64,000 bases of DNA from Mediterranea sp. An20. GTDB taxonomy: Bacteria; Bacteroidota; Bacteroidia; Bacteroidales; Bacteroidaceae. The position numbers were made by a program, and so were the translations under genes. Shown piece by piece: positions 24,038-33,178 of the stretch. The notes below the pieces were generated by a model that was not told the DNA's origin, made no database searches, and was given only the letters and a program-made list of their open reading frames with translations. Position 1 is the first letter of the stretch. Each line of letters begins with the position of its first letter. The stretch covers positions 1-64,000 of the forward strand of contig NZ_NFJV01000009.1 in the NCBI RefSeq assembly GCF_002160055.1, in the 5' to 3' direction.

Positions 24038-27013
24038 TCATTCCGATTCGCCCGGAAGCATCACCACGCCTTCTTTCTTTTTGCCGTCCATTTTCACCAC
24101 CAGAGGGAGCCCGAAACGTACGTGGCGCAGGTGTTGAGTCTCCTGCACAGCCTGTTGGGCATTCAGGTAATCCTGGTTGTAGAGTCCGTCATTCATATAA
24201 GCATTGATGGTGAAATAGCCTACGCCGAATGAGGTCAGGTTCTGGAAGAAGTGAGTACCCTGACTGGGGTCAACGCGGTAGTTGGTCAGCCCGGCTTCTA
24301 CGATGACGCGGGCGGCCGAGATGTGGGGCCATTTTACGGGAATGCCCAGCCAAGGGTCACTGCTGCCCCAGCGCCCCGGGCCGATGAGGATGTAGTGGCG
24401 TCCCAGGTCGAGGAATTGTTGGTTCAGCTTTTCTATCTCGCGGGCAATTTCCGGATTGCGGGAGGCACTGTAGTTTTGTGTCTTGACGTAGACCACGTCG
24501 AATATGTCGTCCATGATGCCATGTCCCAGTGAGTTGTTGGAGCGCAGCAGCAGGCGGTCGTCGGGGATGAGGCGAAGGTCTTCTTCCAACATCTCCTTGC
24601 TGTCTACGATGGGGCGTATCTGCAACAGGTAGAACGTGCCGGTGCGGTCTTTCTCACGGCTCAGGTTGGCAGCAAACTCTATTTCTACGGGGCGGCGCAT
24701 CTCGGCCTGTCCGTATTTCAAAGCCAGTTGCAGGATGCGCGGCAGTGGAAAGACATCGTGTTGCAGGATGTTGGCAAAGGTGATGACCTTGCGTCCGCCT
24801 GGGTAAAGACCGTCGCGGATAATCTGGTCGTAGGGGTCGTAGGTAGAGGCGATATAGTTCAGTGACCCGTCTTTCTCGGCCTCCTTTACCGGGAGCTTCA
24901 GCAGGTTGAAGCCGTCGTCGATGGAAAAGTTGTGTCCGGCATTGCTCAGGTCGAGGGCATAGAAGCGGGTCTGCGTTTCGCGCAATGCCAGTTCCAGTTC
25001 GCTGGTTTGCAACACTTGGTTGGGGTGGTAGGGCGAGAAACGCAGCGTCATGCCGCCGTCTACGATGTATTTTCCCAATCCCAAAGCCAGATTGACAATG
25101 CCCTCTTCGGCCTGCTCGTCGCCGAGGGGGTAATAGTTGAGCGAACGTGCTACTCCCGACATGGACGGATAATAACGGTCGCCATACTGGATGCCGACTA
25201 CCTGCTGCAGGATGACAGCCATCTTTTCCTGGTCGATAACGTTGCTTGTAGCCTGCATGTAGGCTTTTGAATCGCGGAAGAAGACCGAAGCATATACGCC
25301 TTTGATGGCATCGGACAACATGCGCAGCATTTCGTATTTGTCGTCCAGATAAGGTATCATGTAGGTATTGTAAATGCCTGCAAAGGGTTGGTAGTGTGAA
25401 TCTTCCAGCAGCGACGACGAGCGAACGGCGATGGGCGACTTCACCACATCGAAGAAAGTGAAGAAGTCTTCTACCAGTCGGTCGGGCAGTTTGGCTTTGA
25501 GAAAATAGCGCAGAATGACGTCATCGTCGGCATCCGACAGGGCTACCTGATAGAGGTTGTTGCTGTCCATGAACTCGTCGAACACGTCGGTGCAGAGAAC
25601 CACCGTCTTCGGGATGGCTACGCGGGCATTTTCAAATTCCTCAAACTCAGCGTGGTGTTTTACCAAGTTGTCAATGAAAGCCAGGCCGCGTCCCTTTCCA
25701 CCCAACGAACCGTCGCCGATACGGGCAAAGTTGGAGTAAAGGTCGAAGCGGTCGCGCTTGAACACGGCCACCACGCCCTGGTTCTTCATTTTACGGTACT
25801 TTACAATCGCCTCGAAGATAAGTCGGCGGTGTGCGTCGACATCCTGCAGGCTGTTCCACGTGATGGGTTTCAGAAATTCAGCGATGGGGAACATGGCGCG
25901 CGAGTAAAGCCAGCGGCTGACGTGGTTGTGGCTGATGTGGTAGAGAAACGATTCGGCAGGCACAGCGAACAAGATGTTTTGCAGTTCCTTCAGGTTCTTG
26001 ACGCGTGCAATCTCTTCTCCGGTTTCCGGATTGCGGAAAATGAAGTCGCCGAAACCGAAATTCTCCGATACGATGCGCCGCAGGTCTACATCCATTTTCT
26101 TGGAATTCTTGTCGATGAAGGCGGCACCGTATTTGGCGGCGTATGCTGCATTTTCCGATTCGCTGCTTTGAATGATAAGCGGTACGAATGGGTCTTCTTT
26201 GCGGATGGCAGCACAGAGTTTAATGCCGGACAAGGCATCCTTGGGACTACCCTCTGTGCGGGGGAAACGTACATCGGTGATGACTCCCAATATGTTGTTC
26301 TTGTATTTTTCGTAGATGCTCCATGCCTCCTGGTAGGTACGTGCCAATACAATTTTGGGCCGCCCCCTCATACGCAAGGTGCGTTGGTGAGCATTCAGTG
26401 CCTCGGTGCTGAATTCCTGACTCTGTTGCAGCACAAATTTGTAGAGATTGGGAAGTACGGAAGAGTAGAAGCGTATGCTGTCTTCTACCAATAACATGAC
26501 CTGCACGCCTACCTGGCTGACATCGTGTTCAAGGTTCATCTTGTCTTCTATCAGTTTGATGATAGATACCAGCAGGTCTGTGTTGCCTAACCAGCAGAAC
26601 ACATATTCGAAGGCACTCAGGTCTTCATTGGCAATACGTTCGGTGACTCCATGGCTGAAAGGGGTCAGAATGACGATAGGCAGGTGTGGATAATCCTGCT
26701 TGATGCGTCGGGCGGTGTCGAAGGCTTCATTGTCTCCCGTACCTGGCATGCAGATAACCAAGTCGTAGGTCATTGATTCCAGTTGTGCCAGCGCCTCATC
26801 GCATGTGGTAGCCTGACTGAAGCGGGGAGGATAGCGCAGAGAGAGCGAGGCATATTCATTGAATATTTTCTCGTCTATACGCCCGTCATCTTCCAGCATA
26901 AAAGCATCGTAGGGGTTGGCGATGAGCAGGACATTGAAAATGCGCCGTTTCATCAGGTCGGCAAACTGGGTATCTTTGAAATAGAGTTGATTGAGTTTGA
27001 ATTTGCTAAGCAT
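24038..27013 (-). CDS. REC-like domains fused to a PEP/pyruvate-binding (PPDK_N) domain
   Basis: This 991-residue protein has three parts. Residues 25-160 look like a degenerate receiver domain. Residues 170-310 are a receiver domain with LLVEDS, Asp247 in ITDVRF and Lys302. Residues 425-860 are a PPDK N-terminal ATP-binding domain with SLGGKGRGL (Lys440), SPIAVRSSS and the closing LQIRPIV. The phosphohistidine swivel and the PEP TIM barrel of PEP synthase are not seen after it. The family is typical of Bacteroidetes and often labelled PEP synthase, but with these parts missing it cannot be a standard one. The role is unknown; regulated phosphotransfer is one option. Confidence 0.8.
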   Translation of the reverse strand: MLSKFKLNQLYFKDTQFADLMKRRIFNVLLIANPYDAFMLEDDGRIDEKIFNEYASLSLRYPPRFSQATTCDEALAQLESMTYDLVICMPGTGDNEAFDTARRIKQDYPHLPIVILTPFSHGVTERIANEDLSAFEYVFCWLGNTDLLVSIIKLIEDKMNLEHDVSQVGVQVMLLVEDSIRFYSSVLPNLYKFVLQQSQEFSTEALNAHQRTLRMRGRPKIVLARTYQEAWSIYEKYKNNILGVITDVRFPRTEGSPKDALSGIKLCAAIRKEDPFVPLIIQSSESENAAYAAKYGAAFIDKNSKKMDVDLRRIVSENFGFGDFIFRNPETGEEIARVKNLKELQNILFAVPAESFLYHISHNHVSRWLYSRAMFPIAEFLKPITWNSLQDVDAHRRLIFEAIVKYRKMKNQGVVAVFKRDRFDLYSNFARIGDGSLGGKGRGLAFIDNLVKHHAEFEEFENARVAIPKTVVLCTDVFDEFMDSNNLYQVALSDADDDVILRYFLKAKLPDRLVEDFFTFFDVVKSPIAVRSSSLLEDSHYQPFAGIYNTYMIPYLDDKYEMLRMLSDAIKGVYASVFFRDSKAYMQATSNVIDQEKMAVILQQVVGIQYGDRYYPSMSGVARSLNYYPLGDEQAEEGIVNLALGLGKYIVDGGMTLRFSPYHPNQVLQTSELELALRETQTRFYALDLSNAGHNFSIDDGFNLLKLPVKEAEKDGSLNYIASTYDPYDQIIRDGLYPGGRKVITFANILQHDVFPLPRILQLALKYGQAEMRRPVEIEFAANLSREKDRTGTFYLLQIRPIVDSKEMLEEDLRLIPDDRLLLRSNNSLGHGIMDDIFDVVYVKTQNYSASRNPEIAREIEKLNQQFLDLGRHYILIGPGRWGSSDPWLGIPVKWPHISAARVIVEAGLTNYRVDPSQGTHFFQNLTSFGVGYFTINAYMNDGLYNQDYLNAQQAVQETQHLRHVRFGLPLVVKMDGKKKEGVVMLPGESE

Positions 27014-27152
27014 AATGAAAAATCAATGATTGTGGGTTGACGATGAATAGATGGCAGTTATTTCAGCCGAAACCACACGAGGACATTACTCTTCTTTGCA
27101 GAATGAACCTCAATTTACTTGGCAGTAATGTTCTGAAGTAGAAATCTTTATC

Positions 27153-28028
27153 TTATAGATTTTCAATTTCAGTTTCAGTCATTCCGGTAAACTTGGCTAT
27201 AACAGAATTAGAAATGCCTTCTTGTTTCATTTTTAAAGCCATTGTCTGTACAGCTTCTGTTCTACCTTGTTCTCTACCTTCCGCTAAACCTTCTGCTAAG
27301 CCTTTTCTTTTGGCTGTTTCCATTACGCTGAACCAATCACGATAGATTTTTAGGCTTTCTTCGTATGCATACCGTTCTTTGGGTTCGAATTTGGCGATTT
27401 CAGCTGCTTCAAACAATCGTTTGAATACTTTCTCCTGTAAAACGTGAGGACGTTCCATTAATGAAGCCAAGTTGCGGATGGCATACAACCATTTGTCGAA
27501 CAGTGTGGTCAGTTCATTTTCAGTTTTTGTAAATTTAGGCATTTCCAAGTAGATAAACGTCAACTTGTCATAGAATACCTCTTTGGTTTCTGTGTCCAAT
27601 AGCTTTACCTCATGGTAGTAAGAGGGGGAACTTCCTTCAAAGCAGAAATTCAGTATACCGATGGTGTAGATTTCTTTTAGTTCATAATCCCAATAGCCAC
27701 GAGGAGCTTGTTCGCGGATGGCAAAACTGGAGTAATAGATGCTCCGGTCTTTGAAATATTGCTGTTCTCCTTTCTGCATTTCTACCAGAAAGTACTCGCC
27801 GCGGTTGTTTTTACAATAGACATCAAACACGGCACGACGGTCATACTCTTGTGTGCCCAAGTGTTCTGTATTTAGATAAGTAATGTCTTCAATATGTTCA
27901 CGTCCTTGTAATAGAGAGTTCAGGAAACTGATGAGCAGTTCTTTATTGAGTTCTGTGCCAAAAAGTTTCTTGAATGCAAAATCCGTGTAAAAGTTGATAT
28001 ATCTGTCATAAATTCCTTCTGAACACAT
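27153..28028 (-). CDS. Rpn-family PD-(D/E)XK nuclease / putative transposase
   Basis: This 291-residue protein has the PDDEXK_2 start YINFYTDFAFKKLFGTELNKELLISFLNSLL and the core AVFDVYCKNNRGEYFLVEMQ with catalytic Asp, Glu and Gln. Near residue 245 a linker of Ala-Glu-Gly repeats precedes a short helical end (SNSVIAKFTGMTETEIENL) similar in plan to the Rpn protein at 19881-20768. The nuclease sequences differ enough to be separate paralogs. Internal methionines before and after the linker could start a short C-terminal product. Confidence 0.85.
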   Translation of the reverse strand: MCSEGIYDRYINFYTDFAFKKLFGTELNKELLISFLNSLLQGREHIEDITYLNTEHLGTQEYDRRAVFDVYCKNNRGEYFLVEMQKGEQQYFKDRSIYYSSFAIREQAPRGYWDYELKEIYTIGILNFCFEGSSPSYYHEVKLLDTETKEVFYDKLTFIYLEMPKFTKTENELTTLFDKWLYAIRNLASLMERPHVLQEKVFKRLFEAAEIAKFEPKERYAYEESLKIYRDWFSVMETAKRKGLAEGLAEGREQGRTEAVQTMALKMKQEGISNSVIAKFTGMTETEIENL

Positions 28029-28057
28029 AGTAATGTACGGTTTTAGGGTTACGGCTA

Positions 28058-28065
28058 CAAACTTA
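28058..28065 (-). promoter_or_regulatory. -7 box TAAGTTTG of the second Rpn gene
   Basis: The minus strand reads TAAGTTTG, matching TAnnTTTG, 29 bp before the start codon at 28028. Confidence 0.55.
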
Positions 28066-28190
28066 CGTAAAAAATCTCATTCCCGTGTTGATTTTTCCGG
28101 AAAAATGCCGGAGGATTCGGAGGATTCGTGGTGGAGGTAGGGTGGCTTGTTAAAGGAGTCTTGGTTAAAGAAAAGGGTAAGGAAGTTTTG

Positions 28191-29174
28191 TTATTCCCAC
28201 AGTTTGCTCAATAGTTGGTTCAGCCATGTCCAGCGGAAGCGGAACCAGCGTCGGGTGCTGATTTGCCTGCCGCCAAAGCGCAATACGAAATCTCTATATC
28301 CATGTCGGCGGAAAGGCAAGCCTACATCCATAAACTCCAAGTGTCGGCATCCACGTTGTTTGGCATCGCTTAGGGCTGCCCATACGGCCAGGATGCCTGG
28401 GTATTGGAGAGCATAGGTTTTGCGCATACCACCCGAAAACCACAGGTAGGCCGTGTCGGCTGAATATATGCAGGCACTTCCTCCGATGATGCGTTCTTTA
28501 TAGGTGACGATGAATATCGTGCTTTGTTTGCCGTTGACCAATTGGCGTTCTAATTCGCGGAAGAAGCGCAGGCTGGGGAAGTGGCGTCGGATTTTGAAAG
28601 AATAGACATGGTGGAGCATCCGGGCAAAATGTTGGATTTCATCTGGAGTACGTGCTTGCCGGACTTGTGCACCGTTCTTTAGCCCTTTTCGGATTTGCCG
28701 TAATCGAGATGGACTGAAGCGGGCTTCTACCGGGCTGTTGTCGTGTAAGGAATTGCGCACGCGCAGCCAGTTAATGGGGAAGTAGTGGTTTTGGCGGAAG
28801 AAGCGATAGCCGAAACGTGGGTCGTCCAGGTTTCGGAATTCGATAAGAAACGAACGGCGCAAAGCTTCGTGGGTCAGTTTCCGGAGCATTTCGCCGAATA
28901 TGTTTTCGCACTGTTCATCGGGCACAAAGTATTCTCCCGTCCCATACACTTCACAACGTTTGATTAAAGCAGGAGGTGTCAGCCGTACACTGCGGCGCAC
29001 CACGCCCAGCAGTTTGGCTACGGGTTGGCCATTGAGGCTGGCCACAACCAGCAAGGGGGTATAGCCGGGTGTGGCTTCATAGATATGAAACAACTCGGTG
29101 GAGTGGAAGGTGTTGTTGCCCGGCAAGGCGGGAATGTTGCTTCCGGCACGGTATATGGTCAGTTGCAAAGGCAT
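28191..29174 (-). CDS. FemAB-like GNAT-fold acyl/aminoacyl transferase
   Basis: From ATG 29174 this is 327 residues. The C-terminal half (FIVTYKERIIGGSACIYSADTAYLWFSGG and then LEFMDVGLPFRRHG) resembles the Acetyltransf_6/FemAB GNAT fold. The N-terminal half has a second, weaker repeat of the fold. A longer frame starts at 29249 but lies upstream of the promoter box. Relatives transfer amino acids or acyl groups onto cell-envelope acceptors; the substrate here is unknown. The gene is isolated. Confidence 0.65.
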   Translation of the reverse strand: MPLQLTIYRAGSNIPALPGNNTFHSTELFHIYEATPGYTPLLVVASLNGQPVAKLLGVVRRSVRLTPPALIKRCEVYGTGEYFVPDEQCENIFGEMLRKLTHEALRRSFLIEFRNLDDPRFGYRFFRQNHYFPINWLRVRNSLHDNSPVEARFSPSRLRQIRKGLKNGAQVRQARTPDEIQHFARMLHHVYSFKIRRHFPSLRFFRELERQLVNGKQSTIFIVTYKERIIGGSACIYSADTAYLWFSGGMRKTYALQYPGILAVWAALSDAKQRGCRHLEFMDVGLPFRRHGYRDFVLRFGGRQISTRRWFRFRWTWLNQLLSKLWE

Positions 29175-29181
29175 GGTGATG

Positions 29182-29189
29182 CAAATATA
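29182..29189 (-). promoter_or_regulatory. -7 box TATATTTG very close to the FemAB-like start
   Basis: On the minus strand TATATTTG ends only 7 bp before the ATG. Transcription would then start at or next to the start codon, giving a leaderless or nearly leaderless mRNA. Confidence 0.5.
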
Positions 29190-29389
29190 CGAATAATCTT
29201 GTTTGTTGTGCTCTGTTTTGTTTCTTTTCTTTTTCTGTTGGAATGACATTTTGTTTGTTGACGGGTGTCATTCAACAGGGCATCTGGATTGTGTATTTGA
29301 CGGACGTTCATCTGTTTACTTCCATTCGGCAATGTTTTTCTTCGATTGGACATTTTGTTTTCTTGTCAGGTACGTATGGGATTTTTCCC

Positions 29390-29397
29390 TATATTTG
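29390..29397 (+). promoter_or_regulatory. -7 box TATATTTG of the nitroreductase operon
   Basis: TATATTTG matches the Bacteroides consensus and lies 26 bp before the ATG at 29424. It decides against the longer frame that starts at 29346. Confidence 0.6.
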
Positions 29398-29423
29398 TGC
29401 CCAAAATCAATATTCGGATACAA

Positions 29424-29969
29424 ATGGAAAGTTTCAGTGATTTGATAAAACTGCGTCGTAGCATGCGCAGATTTACCGAAGAGGAGTTGACGCAGGAGCA
29501 GGTCGTGGCACTGATGAAGGCTGCACTGATGGCTCCGTCTTCCAAACGCAGTACTCCCTGGCAGTTTATTGTAGTAGATGATAAAGAGTTACTTCTTCAG
29601 CTTTCGCTTTGCAAGGCGCAAGGTTCACAGTTTTTGGCTGATGCTCCACTGGCCGTAGTGGTTGCGGCAGACCCGCTTGCCAGCGACGTATGGATAGAAG
29701 ATGCTTCTATTGCTGCCATATACGTGCAGTTGCAAGCAGAAGATTTGGGGCTGGGCAGTTGTTGGGTGCAAGTGCGTGAACGTTATACGCAGACAGGCAT
29801 TCCTTCGGATGATTATGTCCATAATGTGCTGAATCTGCCCTTGCAGTTGCAGACGGTCTGCATCATTGCGGTTGGCCATAAAGGGATGGAACGAAAGCCT
29901 TTCAACGAAGAATTCCTGCAGTGGGAGAAAATTCACTTGAACCGTTACCAGGAGGGAGGACAGGAATGA
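29424..29969 (+). CDS. Nitroreductase family protein
   Basis: From ATG 29424 this is 181 residues. FMN-binding features are LRRSMRRFTEEELT at the N terminus, MAPSSKRSTPWQFIVV near residue 40 and the LGSCWVQVRER region near residue 112. Such flavoproteins reduce nitro groups, quinones or flavins with NAD(P)H. It is first of a five-gene plus-strand run and overlaps the next gene (ATGA). The natural substrate is unknown. Confidence 0.88.
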   Translation: MESFSDLIKLRRSMRRFTEEELTQEQVVALMKAALMAPSSKRSTPWQFIVVDDKELLLQLSLCKAQGSQFLADAPLAVVVAADPLASDVWIEDASIAAIYVQLQAEDLGLGSCWVQVRERYTQTGIPSDDYVHNVLNLPLQLQTVCIIAVGHKGMERKPFNEEFLQWEKIHLNRYQEGGQE

Positions 29970-30298
29970 TGGCCAAGGCGCATAATAATAGCGATACATA
30001 CAAAGCTGCTGCCGTGACACTTATCGTGTTTGGCATTATTTATCTGATAGACCGTATCGTGGGCTTTGGACGTCTGGGTTTACCCTGGGTGATGAACAAA
30101 GATTATTTTTTGCTCTACACAGCCGTTATCTTTCTTTTGCTGAAACATGATAAATCTGTGGGATTGGTGCTGTTGGCCTTATGGCTCATACTCAATTTCG
30201 GACTTATCACTGCGTTGCTGGGCACCATGTCGGCTTATCTTTTGCCACTTGCCTTGTTGGTAGTAGGCATTATACTGTATTTTATTTCTACGCGTTGA
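29966..30298 (+). CDS. Small integral membrane protein
   Basis: The start at 29966 overlaps the nitroreductase stop; ATG 29969 is equally possible. The purine-rich GGAGGGAGGACAGG just before could aid initiation. The product has about 110 residues with three to four hydrophobic helices and no catalytic motif. The family resembles LiaI/LiaF-type short membrane proteins in plan only. Function unknown. Confidence 0.7.
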   Translation: MMAKAHNNSDTYKAAAVTLIVFGIIYLIDRIVGFGRLGLPWVMNKDYFLLYTAVIFLLLKHDKSVGLVLLALWLILNFGLITALLGTMSAYLLPLALLVVGIILYFISTR

Positions 30299-30313
30299 AA
30301 ACTGGTTAATTTT

Positions 30314-31150
30314 ATGAGAAGAAGCATTGAAGATACTTCGATAGTGATGGTGGGTGCCGGCAATCTGGCTACCAATCTTGCCAAGGCGTTTTATCGCAAG
30401 GGTTTCCGCATCATGCAGGTCTACAGCCGCACAGATGCTTCTGCCCGTGCGCTGGCGCAGCAGGTTGAAGCCGCCTGGACAACCGATGTGGGAGCATTGG
30501 CACCGCATGCCCGGCTGTATGTGGTTTCGCTGACAGACGATGTCTTGCCCCAGCTTATCCCCCGGTTGGTTGAGGGACATGAAGATGCTCTGTGGGTACA
30601 TACGGCTGGTAGCCAGCCTATGGATTTGTGGAAAGGATATGCCGCCAATTATGGCGTTTTTTATCCCATGCAGACTTTCAGCAAGCAGCAGGAGGTGGAT
30701 TTCTCACGGATTCCTATTTTTGTAGAAGGGTGCGACAAACCTTGTGTAGAGTTCCTTCATGCAGTGGCGTCTGTCCTTTCTGCCCAAGTTTATGAGGCAA
30801 CGTCCGAACAGCGGCGTTATTTGCATTTGGCAGCTGTGCTGGCTTGTAATTTTACCAACTATTTATACGATTGTGCCGACCGTGTCCTGACTGGTCATGG
30901 ACTTCCCTTTGATGCTTTGCTGCCGCTTATAGATGAAACTGCCCGGAAGGTACATTTCCTTGCTCCGCACGATGCCCAAACCGGACCTGCAGTCCGTGGT
31001 GATAGGGCTGTGGTGGAGAAGCATCTTGCTCTCTTGGCCGATGCTCCTGAATTGCAGGAGCTTTATCGGAAGATTAGCGAAAGTATCAGTCGTCTTCATT
31101 CTGACATTCCTTCATCTGGAGAAGCGAGTAAAAACGCCGTAGCTCCGTGA
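30314..31150 (+). CDS. Rossmann-like and DUF2520 domain protein
   Basis: The 278-residue protein has an N-terminal dinucleotide-binding fold (IVMVGAGNLATNLAKAF) and a C-terminal helical DUF2520 domain (AAVLACNFTNYLYDCADRVL). The architecture resembles NADP oxidoreductases of the ketopantoate and prephenate dehydrogenase group. No substrate has been assigned to this family to my knowledge. It shares the run with KdsC-like and Maf genes. Confidence 0.82.
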   Translation: MRRSIEDTSIVMVGAGNLATNLAKAFYRKGFRIMQVYSRTDASARALAQQVEAAWTTDVGALAPHARLYVVSLTDDVLPQLIPRLVEGHEDALWVHTAGSQPMDLWKGYAANYGVFYPMQTFSKQQEVDFSRIPIFVEGCDKPCVEFLHAVASVLSAQVYEATSEQRRYLHLAAVLACNFTNYLYDCADRVLTGHGLPFDALLPLIDETARKVHFLAPHDAQTGPAVRGDRAVVEKHLALLADAPELQELYRKISESISRLHSDIPSSGEASKNAVAP

Positions 31151-31177
31151 CTTGGATTAAATAAAGTAGTTGCTTAT

Positions 31178-31708
31178 ATGAGTACCATTAATTACGATTT
31201 GACTCGGATCAAGGCGTTGCTGTTTGATGTAGATGGTGTATTGAGTGCGAATGTCGTTCCCATGAATGCGGAAGGTGAGCCATTGCGTACGTTGAACATA
31301 AAAGACGGTTACGCTTTGCAATTGGCAGTGAAGCAGGGATTGCTGGTCGGTATCATAACCGGCGGACGTACCGAGGCGGTACGTCATCGTTTTCTGGCAT
31401 TGGGACTTTCTCCTGAGAATATCTACTTGGGTTCGTCTGTCAAAGTGCATGATTACCAGGATTTCTGTAAACGCCACGGATTGCAGCACGAGGAAATTAC
31501 CTACATGGGTGATGATATTCCCGACATACAGGTAATGAACCTTTGCGGACTTCCTTGCTGCCCTCATGATGCCGTGCCTGAAGTCAAGGCGGTTTCACGT
31601 TATATCTCGCATGCAATGGGCGGATATGGATGCGGGCGCGATTTGATAGAGCAAGTGATGCGGGCGCAAGGCCTTTGGATGGCAGACAATCGCGCTTTTG
31701 GCTGGTAA
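31178..31708 (+). CDS. KdsC-like HAD-IIIA phosphatase
   Basis: This 176-residue HAD protein lacks a cap. It has motif I as LFDVDGVLS, motif II near GIITGGR, and motif IV as YMGDDIPD, all as in 3-deoxy-D-manno-octulosonate-8-phosphate phosphatase. KdsC makes Kdo for LPS. The related N-acylneuraminate-9-phosphatase activity is the main alternative. It is not next to other Kdo genes here. Confidence 0.82.
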   Translation: MSTINYDLTRIKALLFDVDGVLSANVVPMNAEGEPLRTLNIKDGYALQLAVKQGLLVGIITGGRTEAVRHRFLALGLSPENIYLGSSVKVHDYQDFCKRHGLQHEEITYMGDDIPDIQVMNLCGLPCCPHDAVPEVKAVSRYISHAMGGYGCGRDLIEQVMRAQGLWMADNRAFGW

Positions 31709-31754
31709 TTCCGGAAAGCTTGGCTTGTTAATTAATACTTTCTAAACATTACTT

Positions 31755-32342
31755 ATGTATATGCTTGATAATTTGAAGAAATATCACCTGATTCTGGCAT
31801 CTAACTCTCCTCGACGCAAAGAACTGCTTTCGGGATTGGGTGTAGACTATGAAGTGCGTACGTTGCCCGGTGTGGATGAGTCATATCCTGATACCTTGCA
31901 GGGAGCGGACATTCCTCTGTACATCTCGCGTGAGAAGGCTGAAGCTTATCGTTCTATGTTGAAGGACAATGAGCTGATAATTACAGCCGATACGATTGTG
32001 TGGTTGGATGGGAGGGTGTTGGGAAAACCCCATGACCGCGAAGATGCCTTGCAGATGTTGAGGGCTATGTCCGGACGTACGCATGAAGTTTATACAGGGG
32101 TCTGCCTGACGACGTGTGACTGGCAGCGCTGTTTCTCAGCCGGTACTGAGGTGCGCTTTGCTACTTTGTCGGAAGAAGAAATAACGTATTATGTAGACCG
32201 TTTTTGTCCGATGGATAAGGCTGGAGCTTACGGTGTGCAGGAATGGATAGGCTATATTGGTGTAGAGCATATAGAAGGCAGTTACTTTAATATCATGGGA
32301 CTTCCCGTGCAGAGGTTATACCAGGAACTGAAAAAACTGTAA
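31755..32342 (+). CDS. maf: Maf-family nucleotide pyrophosphatase
   Basis: The 195-residue protein has the Maf start LILASNSPRRKELLSGLG, the ITADTIVWLDG motif and DKAGAYGVQEW near residue 158. Maf/YhdE proteins hydrolyse dTTP, UTP or modified nucleotides to monophosphates and limit their incorporation. It closes the five-gene run that begins with the nitroreductase. Confidence 0.92.
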   Translation: MYMLDNLKKYHLILASNSPRRKELLSGLGVDYEVRTLPGVDESYPDTLQGADIPLYISREKAEAYRSMLKDNELIITADTIVWLDGRVLGKPHDREDALQMLRAMSGRTHEVYTGVCLTTCDWQRCFSAGTEVRFATLSEEEITYYVDRFCPMDKAGAYGVQEWIGYIGVEHIEGSYFNIMGLPVQRLYQELKKL

Positions 32343-32487
32343 GTCGGATGCGCCTATACCGTGGGTAGAATGCGTTTGTTGCCATCCGTCTGCCCTGGCA
32401 GAAGAAGGTCCATTCTTGGGTATCTTCCTGTCAGACAAACTGTTTCACCTTATATAGAGGAGGTTTGTTTCTAAGCCTTTAGAAAGA

Positions 32488-32531
32488 AACTCCCAAGTGC
32501 TTGGAAGTTCGCTTCCAAGCGCCTGGGAGTT
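32488..32531. repeat. 20-bp-arm hairpin with TTCG loop, built from two copies of a dispersed unit
   Basis: Two 20-bp arms (32488-32507 and 32512-32531) are inverted copies with one mismatch and one G-U pair, separated by TTCG. The right arm matches 23836-23855 at 18 of 20 positions. No T-run follows. It lies between the convergent maf and lutC genes and may act as a two-way 3' end. Otherwise the 251-bp gap is empty. Confidence 0.85.
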
Positions 32532-32593
32532 CATGTCTGAGATGTAAGGGCACAGTCGGCCTGCCATCTCATTGCAAGAAAATGCAGCTTTCT

Positions 32594-33178
32594 TCACGGC
32601 CTCAGCACCACCAATACCTCTCTGGCTCCGTGTGCTCCCATCACCAGTGCCTGTTCAATGTCGGCTGTTTTGGACGGTCCTGAAATAAAGACACCAAACT
32701 GATAGTCGCCGTCTTGTTTCAAGCGGGCATAGGCCTCGTGCATGTTGTGTACTATTTGGCTGCGCTCAAGAAGAATAACCAGACTTTCGGCTATGAAATA
32801 CAGAGCCTTATGACGGACTGTCTGCGGAATCCAGACAGCTCCGTTCTCGGCCACGCCAAATTCTCCGCTGACTATGGCTACATCTGTCCCGTCGAGGTCT
32901 TGCGCACGTTCTACATTATCGGGGTTGAAGGTGGCACAAGTGATTTCCGGACAGACAGAACCGATGCGTCTGGCCTGTGGGAAATGCTCGCGGATGAGGG
33001 CATTGATGTCGGTGTCTTTGTCCGTCATGACAGATTGACCTCCCACTTGGGCGAGTGCTTGGCAGAAATGCGCTGCCGGGTCGGCGTAGGTAGTGGCACG
33101 GAGTGCCCATTGGGGATATTCGAATTTCTGCCGGGTATTTTGCCGGATGGCAGATAGGATTTCGTCTCTGCTGCTCAT
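32594..33178 (-). CDS. lutC: LutC/YkgG-type LUD-domain protein
   Basis: This 194-residue protein has the LUD fold (RIGSVCPEIT, VAIVSGEFGVAENGAVWI and a C-terminal FISGPSKTADIEQALVMGAHG, the family signature). It is the third subunit of the LutABC complex that oxidises L-lactate to pyruvate. It overlaps lutB by 4 bp as last gene of the operon. Confidence 0.9.
   Translation of the reverse strand: MSSRDEILSAIRQNTRQKFEYPQWALRATTYADPAAHFCQALAQVGGQSVMTDKDTDINALIREHFPQARRIGSVCPEITCATFNPDNVERAQDLDGTDVAIVSGEFGVAENGAVWIPQTVRHKALYFIAESLVILLERSQIVHNMHEAYARLKQDGDYQFGVFISGPSKTADIEQALVMGAHGAREVLVVLRP

Noticed and set aside
25652..26494. + strand frame of 280 residues
   Set aside because: It is antisense to the REC-PPDK_N gene and has no recognisable features.
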